This document shows, one piece after another, positions 15,838 to 24,592 of a DNA stretch of 46,120 nucleotides. Position 1 is the stretch's first letter. The number at the start of each line of letters is the position of its first letter. The notes under the pieces were generated by a model. It had not been told where the DNA came from, ran no database searches, and saw only the letters and a program-made list of their open reading frames with translations. Source of the stretch: Chloroflexota bacterium (GTDB taxonomy: Bacteria; Chloroflexota; Limnocylindria; P2-11E); contig VBDQ01000073.1 in assembly GCA_005889075.1 (NCBI GenBank), positions 1 through 46,120 of the forward strand. The letters run 5' to 3'. Both the position numbers and the translations under genes were made by a program.

Positions 15838-16562
15838 CTCGCGTGGGCGCGATGCGCGACGTGATGGCGGTGCTCGTGCTGGTCCTCCGCGCTCTTGGGC
15901 GGGTAGAAGAGTCCGGCGATGTAGAGCTTGCTCGGCGCCTGCGCGTAGGCCGAGAGAAGCAGATGCACGTCGAAACGCTCGGTGAGGCCCGCGCCCCACG
16001 ACTCGCGAAACTGAGTCGCCCACTGGGCGCCGTAGCGTTCCCTGGTCGCACGCGCGAGCGTGTTCAGCTCCCAATCGAGGACGACGAGGTCGTGCGTGGA
16101 CGTGCACTCGTCGCTGGCGCAGCGGAAACGAAGACGAAGGGGCAGCTGGACGATGTCGATCTCGCCTTCGGGACGAACGAAGCCCACGCTCGCGAGCCGG
16201 CTCCGGGCAAGGTCGATGATGGATTCCGCCGACGCACGGAGGTGCGGACGAACGAACGGCCACCGTAAGCGCCATCCGTCTTTCGCGTCGAGATATGCGG
16301 TCGGCTCGACCTCCCCGTCGACCGTGACGCTCTCGGCGCGCGGATCGCGCTGGTCGCGGCTCACCGCCACGCGGAGCCATGTCCATCGCTGCAGTGGCGG
16401 ATCGGTGTCGGTTCCCTTCCAGGGAAACGGCGCGAGACGCAGGAGTGCACCCGTCTCGCGGTCCACGCCGAGCACGCTCGGCCGCTCGACCGGAAACTCG
16501 TTCGCCGCGACCGTCTTCGAGAGCACGAGCACGTCGCGGACCCCACTTACGTCTTGAGCCAT
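15834..16562 (-). CDS. hypothetical protein, 242 aa
   Basis: Not recognised. It begins RDVLVLSKTVAANE and GVDRETGALLRLAPFPWKG, which looks like a beta-barrel or nucleic-acid-associated N-terminal domain. A central C-x4-C pair (RCASDECTS) precedes HDLVVLDWELNTL. The C-terminal tail is histidine-rich (DQHEHRHHVAHRAH). The cysteine pair together with the His-rich tail suggests metal binding, but this is inference. The start ATG 16562 has a TATTCT box 6 nt upstream. It is divergent from the membrane-protein pair with 19 bases between starts. Confidence 0.65.
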   Translation of the reverse strand: MAQDVSGVRDVLVLSKTVAANEFPVERPSVLGVDRETGALLRLAPFPWKGTDTDPPLQRWTWLRVAVSRDQRDPRAESVTVDGEVEPTAYLDAKDGWRLRWPFVRPHLRASAESIIDLARSRLASVGFVRPEGEIDIVQLPLRLRFRCASDECTSTHDLVVLDWELNTLARATRERYGAQWATQFRESWGAGLTERFDVHLLLSAYAQAPSKLYIAGLFYPPKSAEDQHEHRHHVAHRAHAS

Positions 16563-16568
16563 ACCGCG

Positions 16569-16574
16569 AGAATA
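16569..16574 (-). promoter_or_regulatory. -10 box TATTCT of a predicted leaderless promoter
   Basis: On the minus strand TATTCT, then 6 nt, then ATG 16562. It lies in the 19-base gap between two divergent starts. Confidence 0.45.
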
Positions 16575-16581
16575 GGCAGTC

Positions 16582-17454
16582 GTGAATGAGCTTCGCGCCC
16601 GCTATCCGCGCGCGCTCGCCGTCCTCGCTCGCGCGCCGAACCCGCGGATCGTCGCACGCTCATCGTTGCTCTGGTCGGTGGTCGCCGCGGCAGGCGCCGC
16701 CACCTTGGCGTCGGCGGGGGTCACGATGTTCTTCGCCGTGGTGCTTCGCGGCTTCGGCGCCTACCCGTCGTCGTTCGCCGACGGGCTAGCCGTCGCGATC
16801 GGTCTAGCGACCGGCCTCGGGGCGGCTTTCGTTAGCGGGGGCGTCGACGCTCTCGCGGTATATGCCGGGATCGTCGCGCTGGTGCGCATCATCGCCACAG
16901 CGGCGACGCTCCGCTTCTGTGCCCCGATCGTCACGCCCTCGCCTGATGCGTGCTCGTTCTTTGGGTACGCCCTCGGGCTCTGGCCGTACGTGCTCGGCGC
17001 CGGCTTGGGGTATATCTGCGTGCGCTGGTTCCGCCCGCGTGATGGCGATGCGAACCCGGTCCTCGAGGTCCTGGGTGCGCTTGCGCTGACCGAACTGGTT
17101 TTCATCAATCTCGATTCGTTTCTGTTTCCAGCCGCCTCATCGCTCGAGAGTGGCCTCGTCGGTCTGGTGATCCTCGTCGCGGCCGGGATCCTTTGCGGTG
17201 TCGTGTTGCTGCGACGGGTGCCCGAGTCACGTCAGTGGATGGTCCTCGGGATCATCGGCCTCGCGGTGACCGGACCGTGGCTGCTCACTGAGCTTCCCGC
17301 GTTCTTCGGCCAGGTCGGGATCTACGGTCGGATCGTCGTCGGACCGCTCTCGCTCATGATCTTCCTCCGTCCCTTCGTCGAGATCCTCGCCGCCGTGGTC
17401 GTTCTCTATGTGGCCGTGGCGAGGAAGGTCAGCGCACCCGCGGCGAGCGTATGA
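16582..17454 (+). CDS. polytopic membrane protein (first of a tandem pair)
   Basis: A 290-residue integral membrane protein with about seven hydrophobic segments. The first is SLLWSVVAAAGAATLASAGVTMFF (about 28-55); the last is FVEILAAVVVLYVAVA near the C-terminus. A motif FFGYALGLWPYVLGAGLG lies mid-protein after two cysteines (RFCAPIVTPSPDACSFF). No known transporter or enzyme motif was recognised. It starts at GTG and its stop overlaps the next gene by four bases (ATGA). The next protein has the same length, segment spacing and a related LWP-x2-LG-x-x-L motif, so the two may be ancient paralogues forming a heteromer. Confidence 0.75.
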   Translation: MNELRARYPRALAVLARAPNPRIVARSSLLWSVVAAAGAATLASAGVTMFFAVVLRGFGAYPSSFADGLAVAIGLATGLGAAFVSGGVDALAVYAGIVALVRIIATAATLRFCAPIVTPSPDACSFFGYALGLWPYVLGAGLGYICVRWFRPRDGDANPVLEVLGALALTELVFINLDSFLFPAASSLESGLVGLVILVAAGILCGVVLLRRVPESRQWMVLGIIGLAVTGPWLLTELPAFFGQVGIYGRIVVGPLSLMIFLRPFVEILAAVVVLYVAVARKVSAPAASV

Positions 17455-18386
17455 GCGACCGCGCGGGCCTCGGCGACTTGTTCCGCGAAGAATTCGCGGA
17501 CGTTCTGCACATGGCAGGGCACATCGGCGCACGTCGGCCGACTATCCCGATCGGGCGTACGTCGATCGGGTGGGCGATCCTGGCGGGGATCGGCGCGGGG
17601 TTCTTTGCCGCGGAGATCGTGCGCATCGCCGCGTCGTTGCTTCTGTCGTCTCCGCGTACGACCGAGCTACGCCCGCCGAGTGGCGCGGACCTCGCGACGA
17701 TCGCCGCCACGGCGTTCGCCCTCGCCGTCGCCTGGCGCGCCGCGGGATGGCTCGCCGCCGAGGGGTACCTCGCGGTCATGGCGGTCGAGCGTCTCGTTGG
17801 ACTGCCGACCCTCTTGCGCACGTGCACTGACCCAAACTTCGCGAGCGCGCCATTCTTCGCGGACCGCTGCACCGTCGGCGGTCAGCTGCTGATGCTCTGG
17901 CCGGTCGCGCTCGGAGGCGTGCTCGCCTTGGCGCTCGTCCGCGGCTCCGTCCGATCGAGCGCCTCCACGAACGGGACGCTCGAGGCCGCGGGGGTGGTCG
18001 CTCTCGTGCAGGCGCTGTTGTCGCCGCTCGCGAACCTCATCCTGTTCGCGGAACCGCTTCCCGCGCGGACGAACCCGGACGCGGCGACCGTCGCGGCTTT
18101 CATCGTCGCCCAGGCCGCGATCGCCGGGATCATCGCGGGGGTCGTCCTGGCAAGACGGAGCCGGTGGCCATGGCGCGGATTCGCCGCGATCGCCGTGGTC
18201 GTCTTGATTGGCTATCTCTGGTTCAGCATGCCGAGCATCCTCCGCGCGCTCGGCTCTCCGGATCTCGGAGGTCTCACTTCGATCGGTCTGATCAGCTTCG
18301 GCGCGCCGCTCTACATGCTCGCCGCCGCGGCTATCGCGCTCGTCACAACCCGGGCATCCGCGTGGCCCGCGTCGCCGTCTTCCTGA
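17451..18386 (+). CDS. polytopic membrane protein (second of a tandem pair)
   Basis: A 311-residue membrane protein with a ~40-residue cytoplasmic N-terminus (LGDLFREEFADVLHMAGHIG) followed by about seven hydrophobic segments. The central ADRCTVGGQLLMLWPVALGGVLALALV corresponds to FFGYALGLWPYVLGAGLG of the preceding gene. Cysteines flank that loop in both proteins. No family was recognised. It overlaps the first gene by four bases, so the two are co-translated. Confidence 0.75.
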   Translation: MSDRAGLGDLFREEFADVLHMAGHIGARRPTIPIGRTSIGWAILAGIGAGFFAAEIVRIAASLLLSSPRTTELRPPSGADLATIAATAFALAVAWRAAGWLAAEGYLAVMAVERLVGLPTLLRTCTDPNFASAPFFADRCTVGGQLLMLWPVALGGVLALALVRGSVRSSASTNGTLEAAGVVALVQALLSPLANLILFAEPLPARTNPDAATVAAFIVAQAAIAGIIAGVVLARRSRWPWRGFAAIAVVVLIGYLWFSMPSILRALGSPDLGGLTSIGLISFGAPLYMLAAAAIALVTTRASAWPASPSS

Positions 18387-18413
18387 TCCCGAGATAGCCG
18401 GAGGCCGGCTGCC

Positions 18414-18419
18414 TACGAT
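18414..18419 (+). promoter_or_regulatory. -10 box TACGAT of a predicted leaderless promoter
   Basis: TACGAT, then 7 nt, then GTG 18427. The ATG at 18418 is embedded in this box, which argues for the GTG as the true start. Confidence 0.4.
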
Positions 18420-18426
18420 GAATAAC

Positions 18427-18807
18427 GTGATCGACGACAAAGAGCTCACGCTCGCGCGCGAGCATCCACGCGGGACTGAGCGGCGGCGCCTGCTTCCCTA
18501 CCGCGCCGCTTTGAACGACGTCGCGACCTACGCCGCGCTGCCCGAAGGCGATCGCGACGCGATCGTCCGCTGGGCCGAGACCCGCCGACGGATCAAGTCC
18601 GAGTTCGCGGTCGACCGGGATGCTGCGAATCTCGCCGATCCGTTGCTCGCCGCAGAGGACCTTCGCGCGCACGTGCTCGCCGGCGAACGCCAGGTCGCCG
18701 GAGCTCCGGACTTCGTCGATCCCGGCGGCGACCTCTTGATCGCGGTAGCGAAGCTTCGGATCAGTGGAAGGCAGCGAGCGCCGACGCGATCATCCCAAGC
18801 CCGTTGA
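18427..18807 (+). CDS. hypothetical protein, 126 aa
   Basis: No family recognised. The protein is soluble, helical and highly charged (DKELTLAREHPRGTERRRLLPYRAAL, then PEGDRDAIVRWAETRRRIKSEFAVDRDAANLADPLLAAEDLRAHVL). The last 25 codons overlap the 3' end of the opposing CPBP protease gene and look non-conserved. Two starts are possible: ATG 18418 and GTG 18427. The promoter-like TACGAT that includes the ATG favours GTG. Confidence 0.55.
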   Translation: MIDDKELTLAREHPRGTERRRLLPYRAALNDVATYAALPEGDRDAIVRWAETRRRIKSEFAVDRDAANLADPLLAAEDLRAHVLAGERQVAGAPDFVDPGGDLLIAVAKLRISGRQRAPTRSSQAR

Positions 18808-19438
18808 ACGAGATGTGGAAGGCGATGCACGGGAAGAGGCTTCCGGTCGTGGCGCGCATGTAGCCCAGACCGAGACCGGTCACGAGGATCACCGGGAAAT
18901 CGGCGATCACACCGTGTGCGAGCGTGAACAGGACAGCGGTCACGAATACGGCGACGGGCACTCCCAACGGCGCGAGCAGCGAGAAGCCGAGCCCGCGAAA
19001 GAGCGACTCTTCGAAAAGCGGAGCGAACACGGCGATCGCGAAGAGATTCGCAAGCCATGCCGCGGCCCGGACGCCGTCCCAGTAGACCGGAATCCCCTGC
19101 TCGCGGAGCAGGTCGGGAAAGAGGCGCTCCTCCAGGTAGGCGACCGTGTACGCGAGGACGATCGTGACCACTCCGATCGCGGCAGCCCGCGACCACGACG
19201 GCGGACGACGCAGGGCGAAGGTCTCTCGGAACGGCAGCTTGCGGGCGATGACGAGGACAAGCACCAGCTGTATCGCGTCGACGACGATCGCCCCGACGGC
19301 GGTCGAGTAGCGAAAGAGAGCGTCGACGGGCAACACTTCGAGCCGGCCCGACAACCGGAGCGCATAGCTCGGGATCGCGAGCCAAGCGAAGAAGATTGAC
19401 CACGCGATGAGACGGCCGCGATGGATGACCTGGCTCAG
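18761..19438 (-). CDS. CPBP (Abi/CaaX-like) intramembrane metalloprotease
   Basis: A ~225-residue membrane protein of the CPBP family (Rce1/Abi type glutamic proteases). Motif 1 is FEESLFRGL (paired glutamates, Arg), motif 2 is FTLAHG and motif 3 is HISFNG. All catalytic positions are present. The first ATG/GTG/TTG in frame is TTG 19354, but an obvious first membrane helix lies upstream (RLIAWSIFFAWLAIPSYAL). Including it requires the CTG at 19438, which overlaps the TGA of the preceding gene as CTGA. Family members process prenylated or other membrane peptides or confer bacteriocin immunity; the role here is unknown. Confidence 0.82.
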   Translation of the reverse strand: MSQVIHRGRLIAWSIFFAWLAIPSYALRLSGRLEVLPVDALFRYSTAVGAIVVDAIQLVLVLVIARKLPFRETFALRRPPSWSRAAAIGVVTIVLAYTVAYLEERLFPDLLREQGIPVYWDGVRAAAWLANLFAIAVFAPLFEESLFRGLGFSLLAPLGVPVAVFVTAVLFTLAHGVIADFPVILVTGLGLGYMRATTGSLFPCIAFHISFNGLGMIASALAAFH

Positions 19439-20445
19439 ACGACGGCTGGCGCGACCCGCAGCGAGGCGAGCAGGGCGAGGGTCCGGTCCATCTCGTCGAG
19501 CGTATTGAAGTAGTGCGGCGAGAGCCGTATCAGACCGGGACGGTTATCGCAGATGACGCCGGCGGCGCGGAGAGCGCTCACCGCGGCAGGCGGATCGGGA
19601 TGCTCGAGCGTCACGATCGGCGTGCGCTCTACCGGGTCGGACGGACAGCGGATCGACCAACCTTGAGCGAGCGCGCCGTCGACGAGGCGTTGCGACAGCA
19701 ACATGTGGCGCGCGCGCACGGTCTCGATGCCAACTTCGCTGAGAAGCTCGATGCCCGCACGCGCGGCGTAGATCGCGGCCACGGCCGGAGTCCCGTACTC
19801 GAAGCGCCGCGCCGCCGCCCCATACTCGAGGTGCTCGATATCGAACGCGAACGGATCCTGAACGCCCCACCAGCCGACGGCGCTTGGGCGCGCTCGCCGC
19901 GCGACGCTCTCACGCCCATAGAGGAAGGCGATGCCGGGGCCGCCCATGAGCCACTTGAGCGTCCCGCCGACGAGGTAGTCGACGCCGCTCGCGGCGATGT
20001 CGAACGGCAACGCACCGATGGACTGATACGCGTCAACGACGAGCAGCGCTCCCTTCCGGTGGCAGAGCTCCGCGAGCGCGGCGACGTCCTGGACCCAGCC
20101 AGTCGTGAAATAGACCTGTCCCGTGCACAACACGATCACCTTCGGCCGCTTGGCGTAATCCAGCGTGCTCGCGATGCCGACGAGCCCCGCGGAGACGTTC
20201 GGCTCGATGGCGACCTCGTCGTTCGCAGCGCCGAGGATCCGCGCGATGTCGGCCCGAAGAGCCTCGTACTCGGTGATCCAATGGTCGTACCAGGCTCGGC
20301 CGCCCCACTCCGTCCACTCGCGCGCAAAACGCTCGACGCGCTCCCGGCCGCGGCGGTGCAAAGGCGTCAGCGAGCAGTTGTTGAGGTAGATCAGGCGATC
20401 GGTGATCGGGAATTCGGCACGCCAGCTCCGCTCGCGATCGTCCAT
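19435..20445 (-). CDS. aminotransferase class V-fold PLP enzyme (IPN epimerase / cysteine desulfurase-like)
   Basis: A 336-residue PLP enzyme of fold type I, class V. It shows the N-terminal YLNNCSLTPLHRRG, the cofactor-phosphate region EPNVSAGLVGIAS, the cofactor aspartate in LLVVDAYQSIGALPFD and the Schiff-base lysine in YLVGGTLKWLMGGPGIAFLY. The C-terminal RLSPHYFNTLDEMD is typical of the isopenicillin-N-epimerase/kynureninase-like subgroup. The exact reaction is not determined. ATG 20445 shares one base with the gamma-glutamyltransferase stop, so both are made together; the pair may process a gamma-glutamyl or amino-acid substrate. Confidence 0.88.
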   Translation of the reverse strand: MDDRERSWRAEFPITDRLIYLNNCSLTPLHRRGRERVERFAREWTEWGGRAWYDHWITEYEALRADIARILGAANDEVAIEPNVSAGLVGIASTLDYAKRPKVIVLCTGQVYFTTGWVQDVAALAELCHRKGALLVVDAYQSIGALPFDIAASGVDYLVGGTLKWLMGGPGIAFLYGRESVARRARPSAVGWWGVQDPFAFDIEHLEYGAAARRFEYGTPAVAAIYAARAGIELLSEVGIETVRARHMLLSQRLVDGALAQGWSIRCPSDPVERTPIVTLEHPDPPAAVSALRAAGVICDNRPGLIRLSPHYFNTLDEMDRTLALLASLRVAPAVV

Positions 20446-22199
20446 CACCAGCCCGCGGCGTAGCTCTCGCGTCTGGGATCCGCGCCGCCCTCGAGGGTCC
20501 CGCTGTCGAGGCGGCGGATCGCGCACACGCCCGCGGTCGCGGGCGAGAAGTCGGGGAGGTCGCGGACGACGTGTCCAAGCTCGACGAGCTCGTCGCGCAC
20601 TTGACGAGAGACGCGGCCCTCGACCTGCAGCACGCCCGGCTCATACGCGTGCGGGAAGAACGTCCATGGGAAGCTCCGCGAGATCACGCGCGGAGCCTCG
20701 ATCGCGGCCTGCGTGTTCATCCCGAAGTCAACGATGTTGCAGACGACCTGGACCATCGCCTGACACTGGGCGTCCTCGCCCGGACAACCGAACGGCATCA
20801 ATGGCCGTCCATCCTTCATGAGCAAGGCCGGGTTCGGCGTCAGGCGCGGCCGCTTGCGCGGTGCGATCGCCGAGGGATGACCGGCTGTGGTCCAGAGCTG
20901 CGCGCCTCGCGTGGAAACGATGATGCCCAAACCGCCCACGAGCGGCGCGCCCAGGCCTGGATCAGAGGGCGTGGCGGCGAAGGCGTTGCCCTCGGCGTCC
21001 ATCGCGCATGCGAACGACGTATCCGGCGCGCCCACGCCTGCGGCGATCGGCGGACGGTAGCCGGCCGGGCCGCTGCGGCCCTCATACGACCACGGGTCGC
21101 CTGGCGCCGGCAGCTCAGGGTAGGCGCGGTCCTCGCGGATGAGCTCGCGGCGGCGATCGGCGTAGTCCTTGTTCAAGAGGCCACGGATCGGAACGTCGAC
21201 CTGATCCGGGTCGCCGAAGAATCCTTCGCGATCGGCGGCCGCGAGCTTGAACGCCTCCACATAGTGGTGAAGGAACGCAAGCGAACCAGGTCCGAATGAC
21301 GCGATGTCGAAGCCTTCGAGCAGGTTGAGGGTCATCGGCACAAGCGGTCCCTGCGACCACGGGCCGCACGCATAAACGTCGATGCCGCGGTACGTGGTGT
21401 GCGTGGGCGCACCGATCTCGACCCGCTGCTCGCGCAGGTCGTCGGCAGTGATCGCGCCACCGGCCTCGCGCATGAATGCCGCGATCGCACGCGCGATGTC
21501 ACCCTCGTAGATCGCGTCGCGAGCCGCCATGATCGCGGCGGAGCGGCCGAGGCCCTCGTTCAAGCGCTCGATCGCGACGAGCCGACGAAAGAGCGCGCCG
21601 AGCTCCGCTTGCACCAGGAGCTCGCCGACGTGGGGCGGGCGACCGTTCGCGAGGAACACGTTCGCGCTCGTCGGCCACGCGCGCAGTCGCCCTTCGAGCC
21701 GCTCGATCGCCGCGGCGAGGCGTGGATAGACCGGAAATCCGTCGCAGAGCTCTATCGATGGAGCAAGGACGTCCGCGAGCGAGAGTCGGCCGTGACGGGC
21801 GAGCGCCGTCAACCAGGCATCGGCAGCCGCGGGCGTCACGGCGCGCGCAACGCCGATCGGCATGTCGTCGCCGTACCGCGCACGGTACGAGCCGAGGTCG
21901 AGCGATGACGGCCAGTGGCCGACACCGTCGATGGTCTCCGGCGCCGGCATCCCGGGACGGAAGACGACGATCGGAGCGACCCCGCCGAAGTCGGTCAGGT
22001 GCCGCTCCAGAACGTTGAGTGCGATGCCCGCCGCGACACCAGCGTCGATCGCGTTGCCGCCACGCTCGAACATTCGGACACCCGCGAACGTCGCAAGGTA
22101 GTGGCAGGAACTGACCATATAGCGCGACGAGAGCAGTGCGGGCCGTCCCTGACGTACCGCGATCGGCGGCGCCGTGTTCTCGACAGGGATCTCGCGCAC
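20445..22199 (-). CDS. gamma-glutamyltransferase family protein
   Basis: A 584-residue Ntn-hydrolase of the gamma-glutamyltranspeptidase family. The proenzyme self-cleaves before a threonine, seen here as T394 in GAPDTSFACAMDAEGNAFAAT. Other family blocks are MVSSCHYLATFAGVRMFERGGNAIDAGVAAGIALNV, PETIDGVGHWPS and GGLGIIVSTRG. No signal peptide is evident, unlike periplasmic GGT, so a cytoplasmic or unconventional role is likely, as in the many GGT-like proteins of environmental bacteria. It starts at GTG 22199 with TACAGT 6 nt upstream. It is divergent from the metallo-beta-lactamase gene. Confidence 0.9.
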   Translation of the reverse strand: MREIPVENTAPPIAVRQGRPALLSSRYMVSSCHYLATFAGVRMFERGGNAIDAGVAAGIALNVLERHLTDFGGVAPIVVFRPGMPAPETIDGVGHWPSSLDLGSYRARYGDDMPIGVARAVTPAAADAWLTALARHGRLSLADVLAPSIELCDGFPVYPRLAAAIERLEGRLRAWPTSANVFLANGRPPHVGELLVQAELGALFRRLVAIERLNEGLGRSAAIMAARDAIYEGDIARAIAAFMREAGGAITADDLREQRVEIGAPTHTTYRGIDVYACGPWSQGPLVPMTLNLLEGFDIASFGPGSLAFLHHYVEAFKLAAADREGFFGDPDQVDVPIRGLLNKDYADRRRELIREDRAYPELPAPGDPWSYEGRSGPAGYRPPIAAGVGAPDTSFACAMDAEGNAFAATPSDPGLGAPLVGGLGIIVSTRGAQLWTTAGHPSAIAPRKRPRLTPNPALLMKDGRPLMPFGCPGEDAQCQAMVQVVCNIVDFGMNTQAAIEAPRVISRSFPWTFFPHAYEPGVLQVEGRVSRQVRDELVELGHVVRDLPDFSPATAGVCAIRRLDSGTLEGGADPRRESYAAGW

Positions 22200-22205
22200 G
22201 CGAAA

Positions 22206-22211
22206 ACTGTA
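22206..22211 (-). promoter_or_regulatory. -10 box TACAGT of a predicted leaderless promoter
   Basis: On the minus strand TACAGT, 6 nt, then GTG 22199. It stands back to back with the plus-strand box at 22217. Confidence 0.5.
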
Positions 22212-22216
22212 CTGGG

Positions 22217-22222
22217 TACGCT
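22217..22222 (+). promoter_or_regulatory. -10 box TACGCT of a predicted leaderless promoter
   Basis: TACGCT, 6 nt, then ATG 22229. Only 29 bases separate this start from the divergent GTG at 22199. Confidence 0.45.
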
Positions 22223-22228
22223 CGCCAG

Positions 22229-22867
22229 ATGCGGGTCCTCGCGTGGCGCGTACCGCCCTACGACAACGGCATGTACGTCATCCATGACGAACATCGCGAC
22301 GCGCTGCTCATCGATCCGTGCATGGGCGAGCGCGAGGCGATCGCTGCCGTCCGCGAGAACGGCCTTCGTCTCGTCGAGATCCTCAACACCCACGGGCATC
22401 CCGATCACATCCTCGGCAACGGCGCGGTCAAGGAAGCGACGCGTGCGCGTCTGGCCATCCATCGGCTCGATGCGTACCGGCTCGGGCCGAAGCGTCCGCC
22501 GTCCACATTTGAGATCCCTCCATGCGACGCGGACGATCTCTTCGACGAGGGCGCACTCCGCTATGTCGTCGATCTCGAGATGGTCGCGCTGCACACGCCT
22601 GGGCACACCGAAGGCTCCACGTGCTTCTACATCGAAGCCGAAGGGATCCTGTTCGCGGGCGACGTTCTCTTCAAAGGCAGCACCGGTCGGTGGGATCTTC
22701 CGGGCGGCGACCGGATCCAGATGGAGCGAAGCCTGGAGCGTCTTGCGACTCTTCCCTCGGGCACGGTCGTCTATCCGGGACACGGCGGCACGACGACGAT
22801 TGGCGAAGAGCTCGCGAACCTGCGTCAGCTGCGCGACGCCGGCGTTCTCCCCGGCCTCCGCGTTTGA
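22229..22867 (+). CDS. metallo-beta-lactamase-fold hydrolase (glyoxalase II-like)
   Basis: A 212-residue MBL-fold hydrolase. The zinc-binding motif NTHGHPDHILGN (HxHxDH) is followed by HTPGHTEGSTCFY, GDVLFKGSTGRWDLPGG and the last histidine in YPGHGGTTT. These match the glyoxalase II-like thioester hydrolase group. The substrate may be S-lactoylglutathione-like or another thioester; glutathione itself may be absent in such organisms. It overlaps the following acetyltransferase gene (TTGA), so the two are co-translated. Confidence 0.92.
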   Translation: MRVLAWRVPPYDNGMYVIHDEHRDALLIDPCMGEREAIAAVRENGLRLVEILNTHGHPDHILGNGAVKEATRARLAIHRLDAYRLGPKRPPSTFEIPPCDADDLFDEGALRYVVDLEMVALHTPGHTEGSTCFYIEAEGILFAGDVLFKGSTGRWDLPGGDRIQMERSLERLATLPSGTVVYPGHGGTTTIGEELANLRQLRDAGVLPGLRV

Positions 22868-23814
22868 CCTTTCGCGTCCGGCCGTTCGGCGAAAGCGACT
22901 ACGCCGCGTTCGCGCGGATCAAGAGCCTGGCGGAAGGGCGACGACTATCCGTCGACGATCTCCAAGCGGAGGACCGCAGGTGGGACCACGCGCATTACGA
23001 GAAGGTGCGTGTCGTCGCGGCCGATGAGGAGAATGCGCCGCTCGGCTACGGCGAGATCTATCACGAGCCCACCCGCTTCGAGCCGCGGCGCTATTTTCTT
23101 CGCCTCGGCGTGGATGGGCCGCGGCGCCGTCAGGGCATTGGCGCCGCTCTCTGGGAGCACCTCGCGGCGGAGCTCGATGAGCGTGATGCGCGAGTTTGCG
23201 CGCTCTGGACGGGCGACCGGACCGCGTGTCAAGCATTCATCGAGAAGCGCGGCTTCGCCGAGGTCATCCGCGCGTACCAGCAGGTCGTCGCGCTCGCGAC
23301 CGCGCCGATGCCCCTGGGCGCGGCAGAAGCACGCGTCGGCGACGCCGTCGCGGTCCGCACCCTCGCCGAGCTGCGCGAGCGGGACGGTGACCCCGCCCTC
23401 GTCGCGGCGTATCAGCTCCACACCGTCGCGCGCCTCGACCAGCCGACGCTCGGTCCGGTCACGGCGCCTCCCTTCGTCGACTGGCTGGTCTACAACGTCG
23501 AGGCCGCCGCAGCGCTCCCGGACGCGTACTTCATCGCGGTCGACGGCGACCGGTTCGTCGGCTGCAGCTCGGTGCGGCGCTCGTCGGAAGACCAGCTCGA
23601 GATCGGGATCACCGCGGTCTTGCCGGCCTACCGCCGCCGCGGCATCGCCCGGCTGCTGAAGCTTCGCGTGCACGATTGGGCGCGCCGTAATGGATACCGC
23701 GAAATCCACACGAGCACCACGGGTCCGAACGTGGGAATACTTCGACTGAACGAGTCGCTCGGATACGTCGTGGTCGGGAGCTGGGGAGGTTACGAGCTTC
23801 GGTTCAGTCGCTGA
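22864..23814 (+). CDS. tandem GNAT N-acetyltransferase (two GNAT domains)
   Basis: A 316-residue protein with two GNAT domains. The first (about 1-150) has the acetyl-CoA loop RRRQGIGAALWEHL (motif R-x-x-G-x-G/A). The second (about 160-316) has YRRRGIARLLKLRVHDWA and ends NVGILRLNESLGYVVVGSWGGYEL. Tandem GNATs of this type include mycothiol synthase-like and Eis-like proteins; in many, only one half is active. It starts at TTG 22864 overlapping the preceding stop. It overlaps the opposing fabI gene by 11 bases at its 3' end. Confidence 0.87.
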   Translation: MTFRVRPFGESDYAAFARIKSLAEGRRLSVDDLQAEDRRWDHAHYEKVRVVAADEENAPLGYGEIYHEPTRFEPRRYFLRLGVDGPRRRQGIGAALWEHLAAELDERDARVCALWTGDRTACQAFIEKRGFAEVIRAYQQVVALATAPMPLGAAEARVGDAVAVRTLAELRERDGDPALVAAYQLHTVARLDQPTLGPVTAPPFVDWLVYNVEAAAALPDAYFIAVDGDRFVGCSSVRRSSEDQLEIGITAVLPAYRRRGIARLLKLRVHDWARRNGYREIHTSTTGPNVGILRLNESLGYVVVGSWGGYELRFSR

Positions 23815-24592
23815 CCCCGACGATGTTGAAGCCGTTGTCAGCGAAGATCGTCGCGCCAGTGACCGCGCGTGCCCATTCGGAGGCGAGGAACACGGCGACG
23901 TTCCCGACCTCTTCCTGAGTGATGTTCCGGCGGAGCGGCGCCTTGGATTCCATCAGGTCGCGCGCTTGAGAGATGCCCCGCACTGCGCTCGCCGACAGTG
24001 TCTTGAGCGGCCCGGCGGAGATGGCGTTGACGCGCACGTTCGCGGGCCCGAGGTCGACGGCGAGGTAGCGCACGCACGTTTCGAGCGCGGCCTTTGCGAC
24101 CGCCATCGAGTTGTAGCTCGGGACGACACGCTCGACCGCGTTGAACGTCAGCGCGATGACCGCTCCGCCCCCCGTTTTCTCGAAGAGCGGCAAGGCTCGT
24201 CGTGCAAGCGACACGAGGGTGTAGGCGCTGATGTCGACGGCGGTCAGTACGCCGTCGCGCGAGATCTCGTGAAAGCGGCCTCGAAGATCCTCGGCCGGCG
24301 CGAAAGCGATCGAATGGATAAGGATGTCGAGGCCCTTCCAGCGTGCGTCGATCTCCGACATCAGGCGATCCACGTCTTCGGCTTTTGCCGCATCGCAGGC
24401 GATGACCGGCATCTCCTCGTGGTCTGGCAGCGTCTCGACGAGCTTGGTCACGTTGTCCTTGAAACGCTCGTTCAAGTAGGTGAAGGCGAGCCGCGCCCCT
24501 TCCCGCTGAAAGGCCGCTGCGATCCCCCAAGCGATGCTGCGCTGGTTCCCGACGCCGACGATGAGCGCACGCTTTCCCTCGAGCAGGCCCAC
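23804..24592 (-). CDS. fabI: enoyl-[acyl-carrier-protein] reductase FabI
   Basis: A 262-residue NADH-dependent enoyl-ACP reductase, the last reductive step of fatty-acid elongation. Visible features are the cofactor loop GVGNQRSIAWGIA, HSIAFAPAEDL, the catalytic tyrosine and lysine in SYNSMAVAKAAL (Y160, K167), NAISAGPLKTL and the C-terminal FADNGFNIVG. The position equal to E. coli Tyr146 is phenylalanine (F150), a tolerated change because the second tyrosine carries the catalysis. It starts at GTG with GGGAGG 5 nt upstream. It sits alone, with no other fab genes nearby. Confidence 0.93.
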   Translation of the reverse strand: MGLLEGKRALIVGVGNQRSIAWGIAAAFQREGARLAFTYLNERFKDNVTKLVETLPDHEEMPVIACDAAKAEDVDRLMSEIDARWKGLDILIHSIAFAPAEDLRGRFHEISRDGVLTAVDISAYTLVSLARRALPLFEKTGGGAVIALTFNAVERVVPSYNSMAVAKAALETCVRYLAVDLGPANVRVNAISAGPLKTLSASAVRGISQARDLMESKAPLRRNITQEEVGNVAVFLASEWARAVTGATIFADNGFNIVGVSD

